Source: Bacillota bacterium
Lineage (GTDB): Bacteria; Bacillota; Clostridia; Lachnospirales; Cellulosilyticaceae
DNA length: 64,000 bases
NCBI GenBank assembly: GCA_023412455.1
Contig: JAEYNQ010000272.1
Span: forward strand, 36,911-100,910
Direction of reading: 5' to 3'
In this document: positions 52,718-62,814 of the stretch, one piece after another
Layout: the number at the start of each line of letters is the position of its first letter
Numbering within the stretch: the first letter of the stretch is position 1
Notes under the pieces: generated by a model
What the model saw: only the letters and a program-made list of their open reading frames with translations
What the model was told of the DNA's origin: nothing
Databases searched by the model: none
Made by a program: the position numbers and the translations under genes

Positions 52718-53515
52718 TTAGTTTATAGGTATTTTGATTCTTATTTCATAACCATCTTGTTGCTCTTTCATCGTATACTTTGCATCTATTCCAGCTTTCT
52801 GTATCATATCTACAGCTTGGGTAATAGTATTAGTAACAAGTCTAATATCTTTAATATAAGACTTCACCTTCTGATTGGCTTTGTGCTTGATCATTTCTTC
52901 TTTTGTTAAATCTACCAACATTTGCTCTATAAGCTGTTCTGTACGTTTAACGTTTAGATCCTGCTTTACTATCTTTTCTAAAGCTACTAAATGCATTTCT
53001 TCATTTGGTAATTTTAATAAAGCCCTAGCATGCCTTTCTGTTAAGCTATTTTCCACTAATACTTTTTGAACAGCTGGAGACAATTTTAAAACTCTCAACT
53101 TATTAGCTACTGTAGATTGATTCTTTCCCAATGTATTAGCTAATTCTTGCTGTGTATATCCATAATCTTGCATAACGTTAAAGTATGCCTGACTCTCTTC
53201 TAGAAAGTTAAGATTTTCTCTTTGTAAATTTTCTATCAAGGCCAATACTGCACTATCCTTAGTTGTTACTTCTATAATAACAGCTGGAATAGTCTCTAAT
53301 CCTGCCAATTTAGATGCTTTTAATCGTCTCTCACCTGCGATAAGTTCATAAAAATTTCCGATAGCCCTCACAGTAATTGGTTGCATGAGCCCATGTTCCA
53401 AAATAGAATTAGCCAGCTCTTGTAACGTGTCATCTGAAAATACTTTTCTAGGTTGATATGGATTAGGCTTTACAAGTCCTATAGGAACTAACTCTATCTT
53501 TAACTCTTTTTGCAT
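52718..53515 (-). CDS. noc: Nucleoid occlusion protein Noc (ParB paralogue)
   Basis: A 265-residue ParB-family protein beside rsmG, the place of noc in Bacillus. It has the CTPase motif GERRLKASKLAGL, ALIENLQRENLNFLEESQAY and an HTH TQQELANTLGKNQSTVANKL. Noc binds its own sites and the membrane to keep division off the nucleoid. The N-terminus lacks the long amphipathic helix of Bacillus Noc (it begins QKELKIELVPIGLVKP), so membrane binding is uncertain; a second ParB role is possible. GAGGGGAG precedes the ATG. Confidence 0.82.
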   Translation of the reverse strand: MQKELKIELVPIGLVKPNPYQPRKVFSDDTLQELANSILEHGLMQPITVRAIGNFYELIAGERRLKASKLAGLETIPAVIIEVTTKDSAVLALIENLQRENLNFLEESQAYFNVMQDYGYTQQELANTLGKNQSTVANKLRVLKLSPAVQKVLVENSLTERHARALLKLPNEEMHLVALEKIVKQDLNVKRTEQLIEQMLVDLTKEEMIKHKANQKVKSYIKDIRLVTNTITQAVDMIQKAGIDAKYTMKEQQDGYEIRIKIPIN

Positions 53516-53615
53516 CTTATACTGCTCCCCTCTAATTCAACGATTCTCGCTAAATTAAATTATACCATATATTGGTCCTAAAAACCATAATACAAGAAAA
53601 TTATTAACCACTCAT

Positions 53616-54338
53616 TTAAGTTCCCAATGGATTTTTAGTAGGCTCTCCTGCTTTTCTCGGATAGTGTCGTCCTGTCCTCTTTACTTTTAAGATTTTTGCA
53701 ATGCGATGATTTAAGTCGGTAAAAGGAACTTGAGCATCTATTATCTCCTCTAATTTTCCTCCAAGGATATGGATTGCCTTCTCTCCCTGTTCGATTTCTT
53801 CATCTAGTTTTTGACCTTTTAAAGCAATTAAATATCCACCTTGCCTTACAAAAGGTAATGTATACTCACTTAAAACTGCAAGATTAGCTACTGCTCGAGA
53901 GGCACACATATCAAACACTTCTCTATACTCCTGTCGCTTACCTAGATCCTCAGCTCTAGAATGTATGCATCTCACTTTTTCTAACTTCAACTCTTTGATT
54001 ACCTCATTTAAAAAATTGAGGCGTTTATTGAGAGAATCAACTAAAGTAATATCTATATGGGGATAAGCGATCTTTATAACTAATCCTGGAAAACCTGCCC
54101 CTGTGCCGATATCAACAAGTGAATTTACTTCTTCTAACCTTACTGCTTGATTAATTGTTAAACAATCTAAAAAATGCTTTGTGATAATTTCCTTATGATC
54201 AGTTATAGCCGTAAGATTTAGCTTCTGATTCCACTCTAAAAGGAGTTCTTTATACCTTAGTAATTGATTAATTTGCTCTTCACTTAAACTTAAACCTAAT
54301 ATTGTTGCTCCTTTACTTAATAACTCTCTTTCTTCCAT
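53616..54338 (-). CDS. rsmG: 16S rRNA (guanine527-N7) methyltransferase RsmG
   Basis: A 240-residue SAM-dependent enzyme that methylates G527 of 16S rRNA, the site of streptomycin sensitivity. SAM motif LVDIGTGAGFPGLVIKIAYP, then CASRAVANLAVLSEYTLPFV; the C-terminus has RTGRHYPRKAGEPTKNPLG, the usual end. It follows mnmG by 3 bases. Confidence 0.95.
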   Translation of the reverse strand: MEERELLSKGATILGLSLSEEQINQLLRYKELLLEWNQKLNLTAITDHKEIITKHFLDCLTINQAVRLEEVNSLVDIGTGAGFPGLVIKIAYPHIDITLVDSLNKRLNFLNEVIKELKLEKVRCIHSRAEDLGKRQEYREVFDMCASRAVANLAVLSEYTLPFVRQGGYLIALKGQKLDEEIEQGEKAIHILGGKLEEIIDAQVPFTDLNHRIAKILKVKRTGRHYPRKAGEPTKNPLGT

Positions 54339-54341
54339 CTT

Positions 54342-56252
54342 TTAATCCTCTTCCGATTCTACATCTTCTTTTTTATTTCTTCTTTTCTGTTCTAGATAAA
54401 CTAATAACATAGAAATATCAGCTGGGGACACTCCTGATATTCGTGACGCTTGACCTATAGAAATAGGCTTGATTTGCTCAAGCTTCTGTTTAGCTTCTAA
54501 CCTCAAGCTAGATACCTCATTATAATCAATATCTAAAGGTATTAATTTACGTTCTAGGCGCTTAAATTGCTCTACTTGTTTAAGCTGTCTAGATATATAT
54601 CCTTCATATTTTAACTCAATCATTACTTGATTGATAATATCCTTATCAAGATTTGGCCTTTCTGTATCTACTTCATCAAAATCACTATACTCCAGCTCAG
54701 GTCTCTTTAATAATTCAGATAAGGCTATTCCTGAACGAAGGAGTGTACTGCCTTTAGCTTCAAGTATTTGTTGAACCTTTTCACTTGTTCCTACATATAC
54801 CTTCTTTAATCTTTCAAGCTCTTCTTCTATCGCTTGACGCTTTGCCATAAAGCTCTCATATCTTCCTACACTTATCAAACCAACTTCATAGCCCTTTTCT
54901 GTTAATCTTAAGTCAGCATTATCTTGTCTTAAAAGAAGCCTATATTCGGCTCGTGATGTCATCATACGATAAGGTTCTTTAGTTCCTTTTGTAACCAAGT
55001 CATCAATTAATACGCCAATATAACCTTCTGACCGGTCGATAATCATAGGTTCTTTACCTGATACTTTAAGTGATGCATTAATACCAGCTACCAGACCTTG
55101 AGCTGCTGCTTCCTCATATCCAGAGCTACCATTCATCTGGCCTGCACTAAAGAAACCTTCTATATTTTTAAACTCTAAAGAATGTTTCAACTGAAGTGGA
55201 TTAATGCAATCATATTCTATAGCATATCCTGTACGCATCACTTCCACATTTTCCATTCCCTTTATAGAACGTAACATCTTTAATTGAACTTCTTCTGGTA
55301 AAGAAGAACTCATACCTTGTACATACATTTCTGTTGTATCTTCACCTTCTGGCTCAATGAAAATCTGATGACGAGGTTTATCTGCAAAACGTACAACCTT
55401 ATCTTCAATTGATGGACAATATCTAGGGCCAGTCCCTTCGATAACACCCGCATAGAGTGGTGAACGATGCAAATTATCACGAATAATTTGGTGAGTCTCC
55501 TCTGTTGTATAAGCTAAATAACAAGGGTACTGCTTTCTCTTAATATCTGCTTCTTTATTTTCAAAGGAAAATGGTACTATGGATTCATCTCCATGCTGAG
55601 GCTCCATTTGACTAAAATCAATAGTTCTTGCATCAACACGGGCTGGTGTTCCTGTCTTAAATCTTCTTAATTCTATACCATGAGCTTTTAAAGACTCACT
55701 AAGAGCGTTGGATGTTTTTAAGCCATTTGGTCCTGTATACTCAATACATTCACCTGTTAAACATCTGGAGCGAATATACGTCCCTCCTGCCAGAATGACA
55801 GCCTTACATTCATAAAATGCACCCGTATGAGTAATAACACCTTTCACTTTATGATCTTCTATTTTAATATCCACAATTTCCTGCTGTCTAATGGATAGAT
55901 TTGAGGTGTTTTCTAATACATGCTTCATGGACTGAGTATACTTTACCTTATCTGCCTGTGCTCTAAGAGAATGAACAGCAGGTCCTTTTGCAGTATTTAA
56001 CATACGAGATTGAATATAAGTTTTGTCTATATTCCTCCCCATTTCACCACCTAATGCATCGATCTCTCTTACTAGATGCCCCTTTGACGTACCTCCTACA
56101 TTAGGATTACAAGGCATCATAGCAATACTATCTAATGACATGGTAAACATAATCGTCTTATGTCCCATCCTAGCAGCAGCAAGTGCTGCCTCTGAGCCAG
56201 CATGTCCTCCTCCTATTACTGCAATATCAATTTTTTCTGCAGTATAAGTCAT
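54342..56252 (-). CDS. mnmG: tRNA uridine-5-carboxymethylaminomethyl modification enzyme MnmG
   Basis: A 636-residue FAD protein that, with MnmE, modifies U34 of certain tRNAs. FAD motif [20 protein letters not shown] at the N-terminus, the signature [32 protein letters not shown], and the C-terminal tRNA-binding helical domain [16 protein letters not shown]. Length and motifs are complete. Nine bases after mnmE. Confidence 0.96.
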   Translation of the reverse strand: MTYTAEKIDIAVIGGGHAGSEAALAAARMGHKTIMFTMSLDSIAMMPCNPNVGGTSKGHLVREIDALGGEMGRNIDKTYIQSRMLNTAKGPAVHSLRAQADKVKYTQSMKHVLENTSNLSIRQQEIVDIKIEDHKVKGVITHTGAFYECKAVILAGGTYIRSRCLTGECIEYTGPNGLKTSNALSESLKAHGIELRRFKTGTPARVDARTIDFSQMEPQHGDESIVPFSFENKEADIKRKQYPCYLAYTTEETHQIIRDNLHRSPLYAGVIEGTGPRYCPSIEDKVVRFADKPRHQIFIEPEGEDTTEMYVQGMSSSLPEEVQLKMLRSIKGMENVEVMRTGYAIEYDCINPLQLKHSLEFKNIEGFFSAGQMNGSSGYEEAAAQGLVAGINASLKVSGKEPMIIDRSEGYIGVLIDDLVTKGTKEPYRMMTSRAEYRLLLRQDNADLRLTEKGYEVGLISVGRYESFMAKRQAIEEELERLKKVYVGTSEKVQQILEAKGSTLLRSGIALSELLKRPELEYSDFDEVDTERPNLDKDIINQVMIELKYEGYISRQLKQVEQFKRLERKLIPLDIDYNEVSSLRLEAKQKLEQIKPISIGQASRISGVSPADISMLLVYLEQKRRNKKEDVESEED

Positions 56253-56261
56253 ATTTATCGC

Positions 56262-57644
56262 CTACTTTCCTAAACAAAATCTACTAAACAATTGATTAAT
56301 TATTTCGTCCTTTAATGCTTCACCTATAATCATTCCTAAATGCCCATAAGTGTCATGAAGGTCAATAGCTAGACAATCCTCTGGCATTCCCATTTCAATA
56401 GCTTCAATTACTTTATTTAAGCTATTAATGGCATTAATTAATGCTTGTTTTTGTCTGTTATTAGACAAAGTTACATCCCCTTTAATGGATGTATCACCCT
56501 TTATCACGAATTGCTTCATTTTTTGTTTTAAGTCATCTAGTCCATATTGTGTTTTAGATGAAATATGAACTATTGAACCATTTCTCAAATACTTACTAAA
56601 TATTTCTTGGGAAATAGTATTACCTAAGTCATTTTTGGTACAAACATAGAGTATCTTTTTATTCCTTACTTGTTCTAAAATCTCTATATCCTTATCTACT
56701 ATACCACTATTACTATCAATTAGCATTAATACAATATCTGCCTCTTCAATAGAATGCTTTGATTTCTCTACACCAATTTTTTCCACTATATCATCTGTTT
56801 CTCTAATACCAGCTGTATCTAGCAGTAAAAATGGAATACCCTCTATATTCAAATAGGCTTCAACAATATCTCTTGTTGTTCCAGGTATATCTGTAACAAT
56901 AGCCTTATTCTCCTCTAATAATGCATTTAATAAAGAGGACTTTCCTACATTAGGTCTACCAACAATAGCTGTTTTTACACCTTCCCTAATCATCTTACCT
57001 GTCTCTGCTGTAGCTAGTAACTCATTAAGCTCTTCTGCTAAACTTCTAAGTTCCATATCAAAATCACTTGTTATTGGTTCATCTTGATCATATTCCGGAT
57101 AATCTATAGAAACTTCAATACGTGCAATAATTTGTATGAGTTTATCTTGATATTCCTTAATTTTATTAGATAACCTTCCTTCTAACTGGCCTACAGCTTG
57201 AGAGAGAGATAATTCTGTTTTTGACTCTATAATATCCATAATAGCCTCTACTTGAGCCAAATCAATACGCCCATTTAAGAAAGCTCTTTTAGTAAATTCA
57301 CCATTTTCAGCAAGCCTGGCACCATTCCTAATAATTTCCATTAAAACTGCATTAAGTGGAACAGGCCCCCCATGACAATTAATTTCAATAATATCCTCTC
57401 GTGTAAAAGTCCTAGGTGCTCTCATTAACATAACCAATACTTCATCTAATACTTTACCTTCACAATTAACTATGTGTCCATAATTAATTGTATGGGTTTC
57501 CGTATCTGCAAGCTTCTTTTTACCAGCAGCCCTGAAACATTTTTCCACTATTGCAATACTATCTCTACCACTTACTCTTATAATACCTATTCCACCTACT
57601 CCAATAGGTGTTGAAATAGCTGCTATAGTATCTTCGAATAACAT
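56262..57644 (-). CDS. mnmE: tRNA modification GTPase MnmE
   Basis: A 460-residue GTPase partner of MnmG. N-terminal folate-binding domain (DTIAAISTPIGVGGIGIIRV), inserted G domain with GRPNVGKSSLLNAL, DIPGTTRD, DTAGIRETDD and TKNDLG, and the C-terminal FCLGK with the catalytic-type cysteine. AAAGGA is 8 bases from ATG 57644, preferred over ATG 57653. A terminator hairpin stands about 18 bases upstream, between jag and mnmE. Confidence 0.95.
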   Translation of the reverse strand: MLFEDTIAAISTPIGVGGIGIIRVSGRDSIAIVEKCFRAAGKKKLADTETHTINYGHIVNCEGKVLDEVLVMLMRAPRTFTREDIIEINCHGGPVPLNAVLMEIIRNGARLAENGEFTKRAFLNGRIDLAQVEAIMDIIESKTELSLSQAVGQLEGRLSNKIKEYQDKLIQIIARIEVSIDYPEYDQDEPITSDFDMELRSLAEELNELLATAETGKMIREGVKTAIVGRPNVGKSSLLNALLEENKAIVTDIPGTTRDIVEAYLNIEGIPFLLLDTAGIRETDDIVEKIGVEKSKHSIEEADIVLMLIDSNSGIVDKDIEILEQVRNKKILYVCTKNDLGNTISQEIFSKYLRNGSIVHISSKTQYGLDDLKQKMKQFVIKGDTSIKGDVTLSNNRQKQALINAINSLNKVIEAIEMGMPEDCLAIDLHDTYGHLGMIIGEALKDEIINQLFSRFCLGK

Positions 57645-57661
57645 GATTTTCATCCTTTCTT

Positions 57662-57692
57662 TAAAAAAAACCCAGTAATGAAACTGGGTTTT
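57662..57692 (-). terminator. Terminator between jag and mnmE
   Basis: AAAACCCAGT (57667-57676) pairs with ACTGGGTTTT (57683-57692); on the minus strand it ends in U8, overlaps the jag stop and leaves only about 18 bases to mnmE. Read-through or an unseen internal promoter is needed for mnmE. Confidence 0.8.
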
Positions 57693-58500
57693 ATCTGTAT
57701 GATTTATTTTGATATGCTGGGCTAATAACTACTCGTCTAAACGGTTCTTTTCCTTCACTATGTGTTTTTACAACCCTACTCTCTTGTAGTGCTGAATGAA
57801 TAATTCTTCTATCATAAGGATTCATAGGTTCTAAAATAATAGGCTTTTTGGTCTGCTGTACCTTCTTACTTAACTTATAAGCTAATTTACGAAGAGTTTC
57901 TTCTCTTCTTTCTCTATAGTTTTCAGTATCAATCATTATCTTAATATATTCTTCTCTATGCTTATTAGCAACTATATTAACGATATATTGAATAGCATCA
58001 AGGGTTTCCCCTCTCTTACCTATTATAATACCCATATTACTCCCTGATATGCTAATACTAATTCGATTGCTATTTACAATCTTACTTGTTATTGTAGCAT
58101 CTATAGACATTTCTTTGAAAAGCTTCTCTAAAAAACGAATGGCATATCCTGTCACTTCATCTAGTTCCTCAGGCGTTGCTATAACAAAATCTTCAGAGTC
58201 TTTCTTAAGCTCTTTTTTAATTTCCTTCTTAAACTCTTTTTGAGGAACCTCTTTTTTTATGCTTTTCACTTCTTTAATTAAATCTTGTTGAGGTTTATCT
58301 TCAATTTCAGAACTATCTTCTTTAACTATATCTTTAATATAAACCCTTACTTTAGCATCTTTAGCTCCAAAACCTAATAACCCTTTTGATCCTTTTGAGA
58401 TGACTTCAACATCCACTTCATCTCTACTAGCACCTAGATCAATACAAGCCTCTGTAATTGCATCTTCAATAGTTCTTCCAACTTTTTCAACAAAATTCAT
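57691..58500 (-). CDS. jag: Jag/KhpB RNA-binding protein
   Basis: A 269-residue protein with an N-terminal Jag-N domain (GRTIEDAITEACIDLGASRD to SKGSKGLLGFGAKDAKVRV), a Lys/Glu-rich linker (75-115), a KH domain (GIIIGKRGETLDAIQYIVN) and a C-terminal R3H domain ending in SHSEGKEPFRRVVISP. KhpB binds RNA with KhpA and affects cell elongation. Twenty-seven bases after yidC. The missing of a T-run between them indicates one transcript. Confidence 0.94.
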   Translation of the reverse strand: MNFVEKVGRTIEDAITEACIDLGASRDEVDVEVISKGSKGLLGFGAKDAKVRVYIKDIVKEDSSEIEDKPQQDLIKEVKSIKKEVPQKEFKKEIKKELKKDSEDFVIATPEELDEVTGYAIRFLEKLFKEMSIDATITSKIVNSNRISISISGSNMGIIIGKRGETLDAIQYIVNIVANKHREEYIKIMIDTENYRERREETLRKLAYKLSKKVQQTKKPIILEPMNPYDRRIIHSALQESRVVKTHSEGKEPFRRVVISPAYQNKSYR

Positions 58501-58527
58501 ATCAACACCCCCAGGTTTTTGGTATAC

Positions 58528-59745
58528 TTACTCCTTTTGGTCCGATTCTTTACTGTCTAAACTTGTTGTTTGCTCTGTGTCATTATTAAGTTTTTGTATA
58601 GGTACCTTTTTTATAACTTTTTTAGTCATTACAGTTTTACCTTGCTCCTGCTTTACTTCGGCTTGCACTGATTTTTGTACTGGAACTTTTTTTATAACTT
58701 TTTTCTTTACAATTTTCTTTTGGGCTAGTTCTGCTTCCCGTTCTTTTTTAAGTTGTTCTTCTAATTTCTCTTCCTGCTTCTCAACAATTTTATTAACTAC
58801 CCACTGCTGGCCTACCATAATGACATTACCTGCAATCCAATATAATGCTAAGCCTATTGGCATAGTGTATGCAAAGAATCCAGTCATAATTGGCATCATA
58901 ATATTCATTGCTTTCATCATAGAATCTGTTGGGTTACCTTGAGTAGAACCATTAGCAGCTGCTTGTTGAGTGGCCATACTACTAGCCATAGTAATCTTTG
59001 AGAAAATATAAGTAGATGCACCCGCAATAAGTGGTACTAAGAGAGCTAACCACATACCACTATTTATTAAAAGTTGAGGTGTATCTACAAGGTTTACACC
59101 TAAAAAGTTTTCAAAATTTTGCTTTACTGTTAAGGCATTTTCTAAAACAGGTTGTGTATCCTTTCCTACATTATTTAAAAACTCACTCCATTGATTAGAA
59201 TTTAAGTGACTTAAGAATTGAGATAGTCCATCAACTTGTCCTAAATCAAAGTCTACACGAGCATTTACTTTAACAGCTTCTTTAAATCCTTCTAATAAAC
59301 CTTTATAATTATCTACCTTATCTATAATAGTTTGTGCAACTAAAGTATATTCATTACCTAACTTTGTAATATATTTAGCAGGCTCACGTAATACATTAAA
59401 AAGAGCCATGATAATTGGAAACTGAATAAGCAATGGTAAGCATCCTGCTAAAGGATTAATCTTATATTTTTTATATAAAGCTTGCATTTCTTTACTATAT
59501 TCCATTTGAGATGCTTGGTCTTTTTTATTCTGGTATTTTTTCTGAAGCCTTTGCATCTCTGGCTGTAGTCTACTCATTCCTCGCGAAGTACGCTGAGATG
59601 ATAATTGAAATGGTGTTAATAATAATCTAGCAACTAAAGTAAAAATGATAATAGCAATACCTAACGTGTATACTGGTGAAACTGCTGCCACTCCATCAAA
59701 TATAAAGTTAAGAATTGCACCAAAAAAATTATTGATAATTCCCAT
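58528..59745 (-). CDS. yidC: Membrane protein insertase YidC (SpoIIIJ/OxaA)
   Basis: A 405-residue insertase with about five membrane helices. LLLTPFQLSSQRTSRGMSRL carries the key groove Arg region, followed by the amphipathic coiled hairpin (QKKYQNKKDQASQMEYSKE) and LAGCLPLLIQFPIIMALFNV. A long extracellular insert (about 125-210) and a Lys/Val-rich tail from 330 on (repeats of KKVIKKVPVQK) are notable; the tail may bind ribosomes. No lipobox Cys is present at the N-terminus, as in clostridial forms. Confidence 0.94.
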   Translation of the reverse strand: MGIINNFFGAILNFIFDGVAAVSPVYTLGIAIIIFTLVARLLLTPFQLSSQRTSRGMSRLQPEMQRLQKKYQNKKDQASQMEYSKEMQALYKKYKINPLAGCLPLLIQFPIIMALFNVLREPAKYITKLGNEYTLVAQTIIDKVDNYKGLLEGFKEAVKVNARVDFDLGQVDGLSQFLSHLNSNQWSEFLNNVGKDTQPVLENALTVKQNFENFLGVNLVDTPQLLINSGMWLALLVPLIAGASTYIFSKITMASSMATQQAAANGSTQGNPTDSMMKAMNIMMPIMTGFFAYTMPIGLALYWIAGNVIMVGQQWVVNKIVEKQEEKLEEQLKKEREAELAQKKIVKKKVIKKVPVQKSVQAEVKQEQGKTVMTKKVIKKVPIQKLNNDTEQTTSLDSKESDQKE

Positions 59746-59772
59746 TCTTTTCCTCCTAATTATATTGACTAT

Positions 59773-60009
59773 CTATTTATACTTTTTTTCAGGAACAGGA
59801 TCATACATTATTTTATGAAATGGATGACACTTTGAAATACGTATAACCCCTAATAAAAAACCCTTCAAAAAGCCGTGAACTTGTATTGCTTCATAAGTAT
59901 ATTGCGAACATGTGGGAATAAATCTACAGTTTTTTCCAAGCATTGGTGAAATTGCTCTCTGATAAAACCTAATCATTTTTAACGCCACAATTTTGGGCAA
60001 ATCCTTCAT
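59773..60009 (-). CDS. yidD: Membrane protein insertion efficiency factor YidD
   Basis: A 78-residue protein of the YidD family: [55 protein letters not shown]. Three conserved cysteines and the amphipathic N-terminus are in place. It lies between rnpA and yidC as in most firmicutes. Confidence 0.95.
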   Translation of the reverse strand: MKDLPKIVALKMIRFYQRAISPMLGKNCRFIPTCSQYTYEAIQVHGFLKGFLLGVIRISKCHPFHKIMYDPVPEKKYK

Positions 60010-60077
60010 GTTACATATCCTTTCTACAGCAAATTATATCATACTCTCATCCACTTATACATAAAATATAAAATTAA

Positions 60078-60416
60078 TTATAGAAGAACTTTATGTTGTT
60101 TTAATAAATATAGAAGCGCAGCAGAAATTTGTTCATAACTGGCCCCATTGGCTGCACTTCTAGCCACAATAACAAAATCCCATCCTTCTTTTTCAATAAC
60201 TTCTTCATTCAAGCGATAACTTTCTCTTATTAATCGAGTCACTCGACTCCTAATTACGCTATTTCCAACTTTTTTACTTACAGATATGCCTAGCCTATTT
60301 ATATTTTTATTATTCCTATACTTATAAACAACTAAATACTTATTGCCAAAAGACTTTCCTTTTCTATAGACTGCTCTAAATTCAAAATTTTTTTTTAGTG
60401 ATTCTGCATACTTCAT
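60078..60416 (-). CDS. rnpA: Ribonuclease P protein component
   Basis: A 112-residue basic protein that helps the RNase P RNA mature tRNA 5' ends. NRLGISVSKKVGNSVIRSRV contains the RNR-type motif, followed by TRLIRESYR and DFVIVARSAA. Found directly after rpmH as in nearly all bacteria. Confidence 0.95.
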   Translation of the reverse strand: MKYAESLKKNFEFRAVYRKGKSFGNKYLVVYKYRNNKNINRLGISVSKKVGNSVIRSRVTRLIRESYRLNEEVIEKEGWDFVIVARSAANGASYEQISAALLYLLKQHKVLL

Positions 60417-60472
60417 TAGCTATACTCCTAAATTCATATAAGGCAAAACAAGGCCACAAATGCGGCCTTGTT

Positions 60473-60607
60473 CTATGCTGTTAATTTTTTTCTACCTTTT
60501 GCTCTTCTTCTAGCGAGTACCGCTCTACCATTTTTAGTTCTCATTCTTTTACGAAAACCATGTTCTTTACTTCTTTGACGTTTCTTTGGTTGAAAAGTCA
60601 TTTTCAT
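60473..60607 (-). CDS. rpmH: Ribosomal protein L34
   Basis: A 44-residue L34: [20 protein letters not shown] then [27 protein letters not shown] 8 bases before ATG 60607 fixes the start; the upstream 16 codons of the open frame are not translated. First gene of the minus-strand origin cluster. Confidence 0.97.
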   Translation of the reverse strand: MKMTFQPKKRQRSKEHGFRKRMRTKNGRAVLARRRAKGRKKLTA

Positions 60608-60739
60608 AGTGTGCACCTCCTTAATTAATAAAGTAGTTACACAATATGCACACAACTAATGACAAGTCAGTATACTATACTGGGTCATTAAAAAATAAAT
60701 ATTTACACACAACTAAAAAAATAAATAAGCACTACGCAT

Positions 60740-60768
60740 AGTATAGAAGATTTATTCATGACCGTCAA
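60740..60768 (-). promoter_or_regulatory. rpmH promoter
   Basis: On the minus strand TTGACG (60763-60768), 17 bases, TATACT (60740-60745). Confidence 0.8.
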
Positions 60769-60869
60769 GCTTTACTTACAATTTAACCTCTATGATAAAT
60801 ACTGGAAATCACCTCTTAAACATATTGTCCTTATTTATATAAAATCTTATTTATCTATACTTATTATAC

Positions 60870-61170
60870 AAAGATATCCACATTTTTTTTATCTTTTCTG
60901 TCTGTGGATATTTATGTATAACAGTTGCTTTTCCACAGGTAATTTGATATTATAAATTTATCTGTAGATAAGTTGTTAATTATAAGAAGTTATTCACATT
61001 CTGTTGATAACCTTGTGTATAACTTTTATTTTTTCTCTTTTTTTTGCTCATTTTATGCTTATTTTAGTTTTTTTGAGATCTTTATAATTTTATCCACAAC
61101 TTGTTTATGTCTATATCTCATCTTTAATTTTATTTAAATTTTACCATACATGTTGATTAAATTATTCACA
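60870..61170. other. oriC left part: DnaA boxes and AT-rich region between rpmH and dnaA
   Basis: Four boxes match TTATNCACA exactly: 60990-60998 (+), 61014-61022 (-), 61090-61098 (+) and 61162-61170 (+). One-mismatch boxes lie at 60874-60882 (+) and 60903-60911 (-). An AT-rich tract around 61020-61090 could open first. The stretch 60656-61225 holds no gene. Confidence 0.88.
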
Positions 61171-61172
61171 TG

Positions 61173-61201
61173 TTGACTATACTTGAATAACCTGTTAATA
61201 A
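61173..61201 (+). promoter_or_regulatory. dnaA promoter
   Basis: TTGACT (61173-61178), 17 bases, TAATAA (61196-61201). A DnaA box ends 2 bases upstream, so DnaA binding would interfere with its own transcription. Confidence 0.7.
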
Positions 61202-61225
61202 ATTGTTTACTTAGGAGGATAAATA

Positions 61226-62566
61226 ATGGTATCGCTGTATGATAAACATTGGGAGGCCATTCTCAATATTATTGAACTAGAAACATCCAGTGTAAGTTTT
61301 AGTACTTGGTTCAAAGAGACAGCGCTTATTGATATGGATAATTCAACCCTTACAATAGGTGTAAAAAACGAATTCACTAAAGAGATTCTTAATACAAGAT
61401 ATCTAGAACTCATAAAAAATAGTGCCCTACAAATTTTAAATAAAGAATACATTATTAAGTTTGTACTTCCTAATGAACAAAGTAATATTGAAAAAAAGAA
61501 TATAAAAAAATCAGATCAACTACAGGACCCGCTTAATATTCCTAGTAACCTTAATCCTCGATATGTTTTTGATAGTTTTGTAGTTGGAAACAGTAATAGG
61601 ATGGCTCACGCTGCAGCTTTAGCTGTTGCAGAAGCTCCTGCAAGAGCTTACAATCCTCTCTTTTTATATGGAGGTGTTGGATTAGGAAAAACCCATCTTA
61701 TGCATTCCATTGCCCACTATATACTTGCTCAAAATCCTAACGCTAAAGTCATCTATGCTTCATCTGAAAAATTTACCAATGAATTAATTAACTCTATCCG
61801 TGATGACAAAAATGAAAGCTTCCGTAATAAGTACAGAAATATCGATGTTCTTTTAATAGATGATATACAATTCATTGCAGGTAAAGAACGTACACAAGAA
61901 GAGTTCTTTCATACCTTTAATACTCTTCATGAAGCTAATAAACAAATTATTATCTCAAGTGATAGACCACCTAAAGAGATTGAAACATTAGAAGATAGGT
62001 TACGTTCTCGTTTTGAGTGGGGACTTATTGCAGATATTCAAAGCCCTGATTTAGAAACTAGAATCGCTATCTTACGTAAAAAAGCTGAAATAGAAAGCCT
62101 TTCTGTTCCAGAAGAAGTTCTTCTTTTTATTGCCAAAACAGTTATATCTAATATTCGTGAACTAGAAGGAGCTCTTAATCGTATTTTAGCCTTTTCTTCT
62201 CTCACAAATAAACCCATTACTGTAGAATTGGCCAATGAGGCACTTAAAGATCTTATTTCTAAGGACAAGCCTAAAATCATTACAGCTGATTATATTCAAG
62301 ATACTGTTGCCGGATACTTTCATTTAAAACCTGAAGAATTACGTTCTTCAAAGCGTACTCGTAATATTGCTTATCCTCGTCAAATCGCTATGTATCTATG
62401 TAGGAAGCTTACTGATTTATCCCTACCCAAAATCGGGGAGAAATTTGGTGGAAGAGACCATACTACCATCATCCATGGTTTTGAAAAAATCTCTCGTGAC
62501 TTACAAACGGATATCGAACTCTCTCAGATTATCAATGAATTAGAATCTAAAATTACATCTAAATAG
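61226..62566 (+). CDS. dnaA: Chromosomal replication initiator DnaA
   Basis: A 446-residue initiator. Domain I (1-85, [16 protein letters not shown]), a short linker, the AAA+ domain with Walker [15 protein letters not shown] and Walker [21 protein letters not shown], and domain IV with the DnaA signature [21 protein letters not shown] precedes the ATG. It is flanked by DnaA-box clusters and followed by dnaN. Confidence 0.98.
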   Translation: MVSLYDKHWEAILNIIELETSSVSFSTWFKETALIDMDNSTLTIGVKNEFTKEILNTRYLELIKNSALQILNKEYIIKFVLPNEQSNIEKKNIKKSDQLQDPLNIPSNLNPRYVFDSFVVGNSNRMAHAAALAVAEAPARAYNPLFLYGGVGLGKTHLMHSIAHYILAQNPNAKVIYASSEKFTNELINSIRDDKNESFRNKYRNIDVLLIDDIQFIAGKERTQEEFFHTFNTLHEANKQIIISSDRPPKEIETLEDRLRSRFEWGLIADIQSPDLETRIAILRKKAEIESLSVPEEVLLFIAKTVISNIRELEGALNRILAFSSLTNKPITVELANEALKDLISKDKPKIITADYIQDTVAGYFHLKPEELRSSKRTRNIAYPRQIAMYLCRKLTDLSLPKIGEKFGGRDHTTIIHGFEKISRDLQTDIELSQIINELESKITSK

Positions 62567-62603
62567 GTATGTGTATATTCATGTGGACTTAAAGTGAACT
62601 GTT

Positions 62604-62735
62604 TGTGGATTATTTTTTTAATAAATTGCTAATGTTAGTAATGTGGATAAGTTTAAAGTTTTTATTTAGCTAATCCACAAGAATATATACATGTTATTTT
62701 TTTACTCTTTACTAGTGTTAGAGGGGTTATCCCCA
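62604..62735. other. oriC right part: DnaA boxes between dnaA and dnaN
   Basis: One exact TTATCCACA on the minus strand (62642-62650) and one-mismatch boxes at 62604-62612 (-), 62671-62679 (+) and about 62727 (+, TTATCCCCA). With the left cluster this makes a bipartite origin like that of Bacillus. Confidence 0.75.
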
Positions 62736-62814
62736 CTACCCACAGCACTTATTACTATAATTGCTAAATTAACTTTAATTATTATCATTTGTTTTACAGA
62801 AGGGAGATATCCAC

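Noticed and set aside
58400..58942. 180-codon plus-strand frame across jag and yidC
   Set aside because: Antisense of two certain genes; its Ser/Phe/Cys-rich composition is what Lys/Glu-rich coding gives on the other strand.
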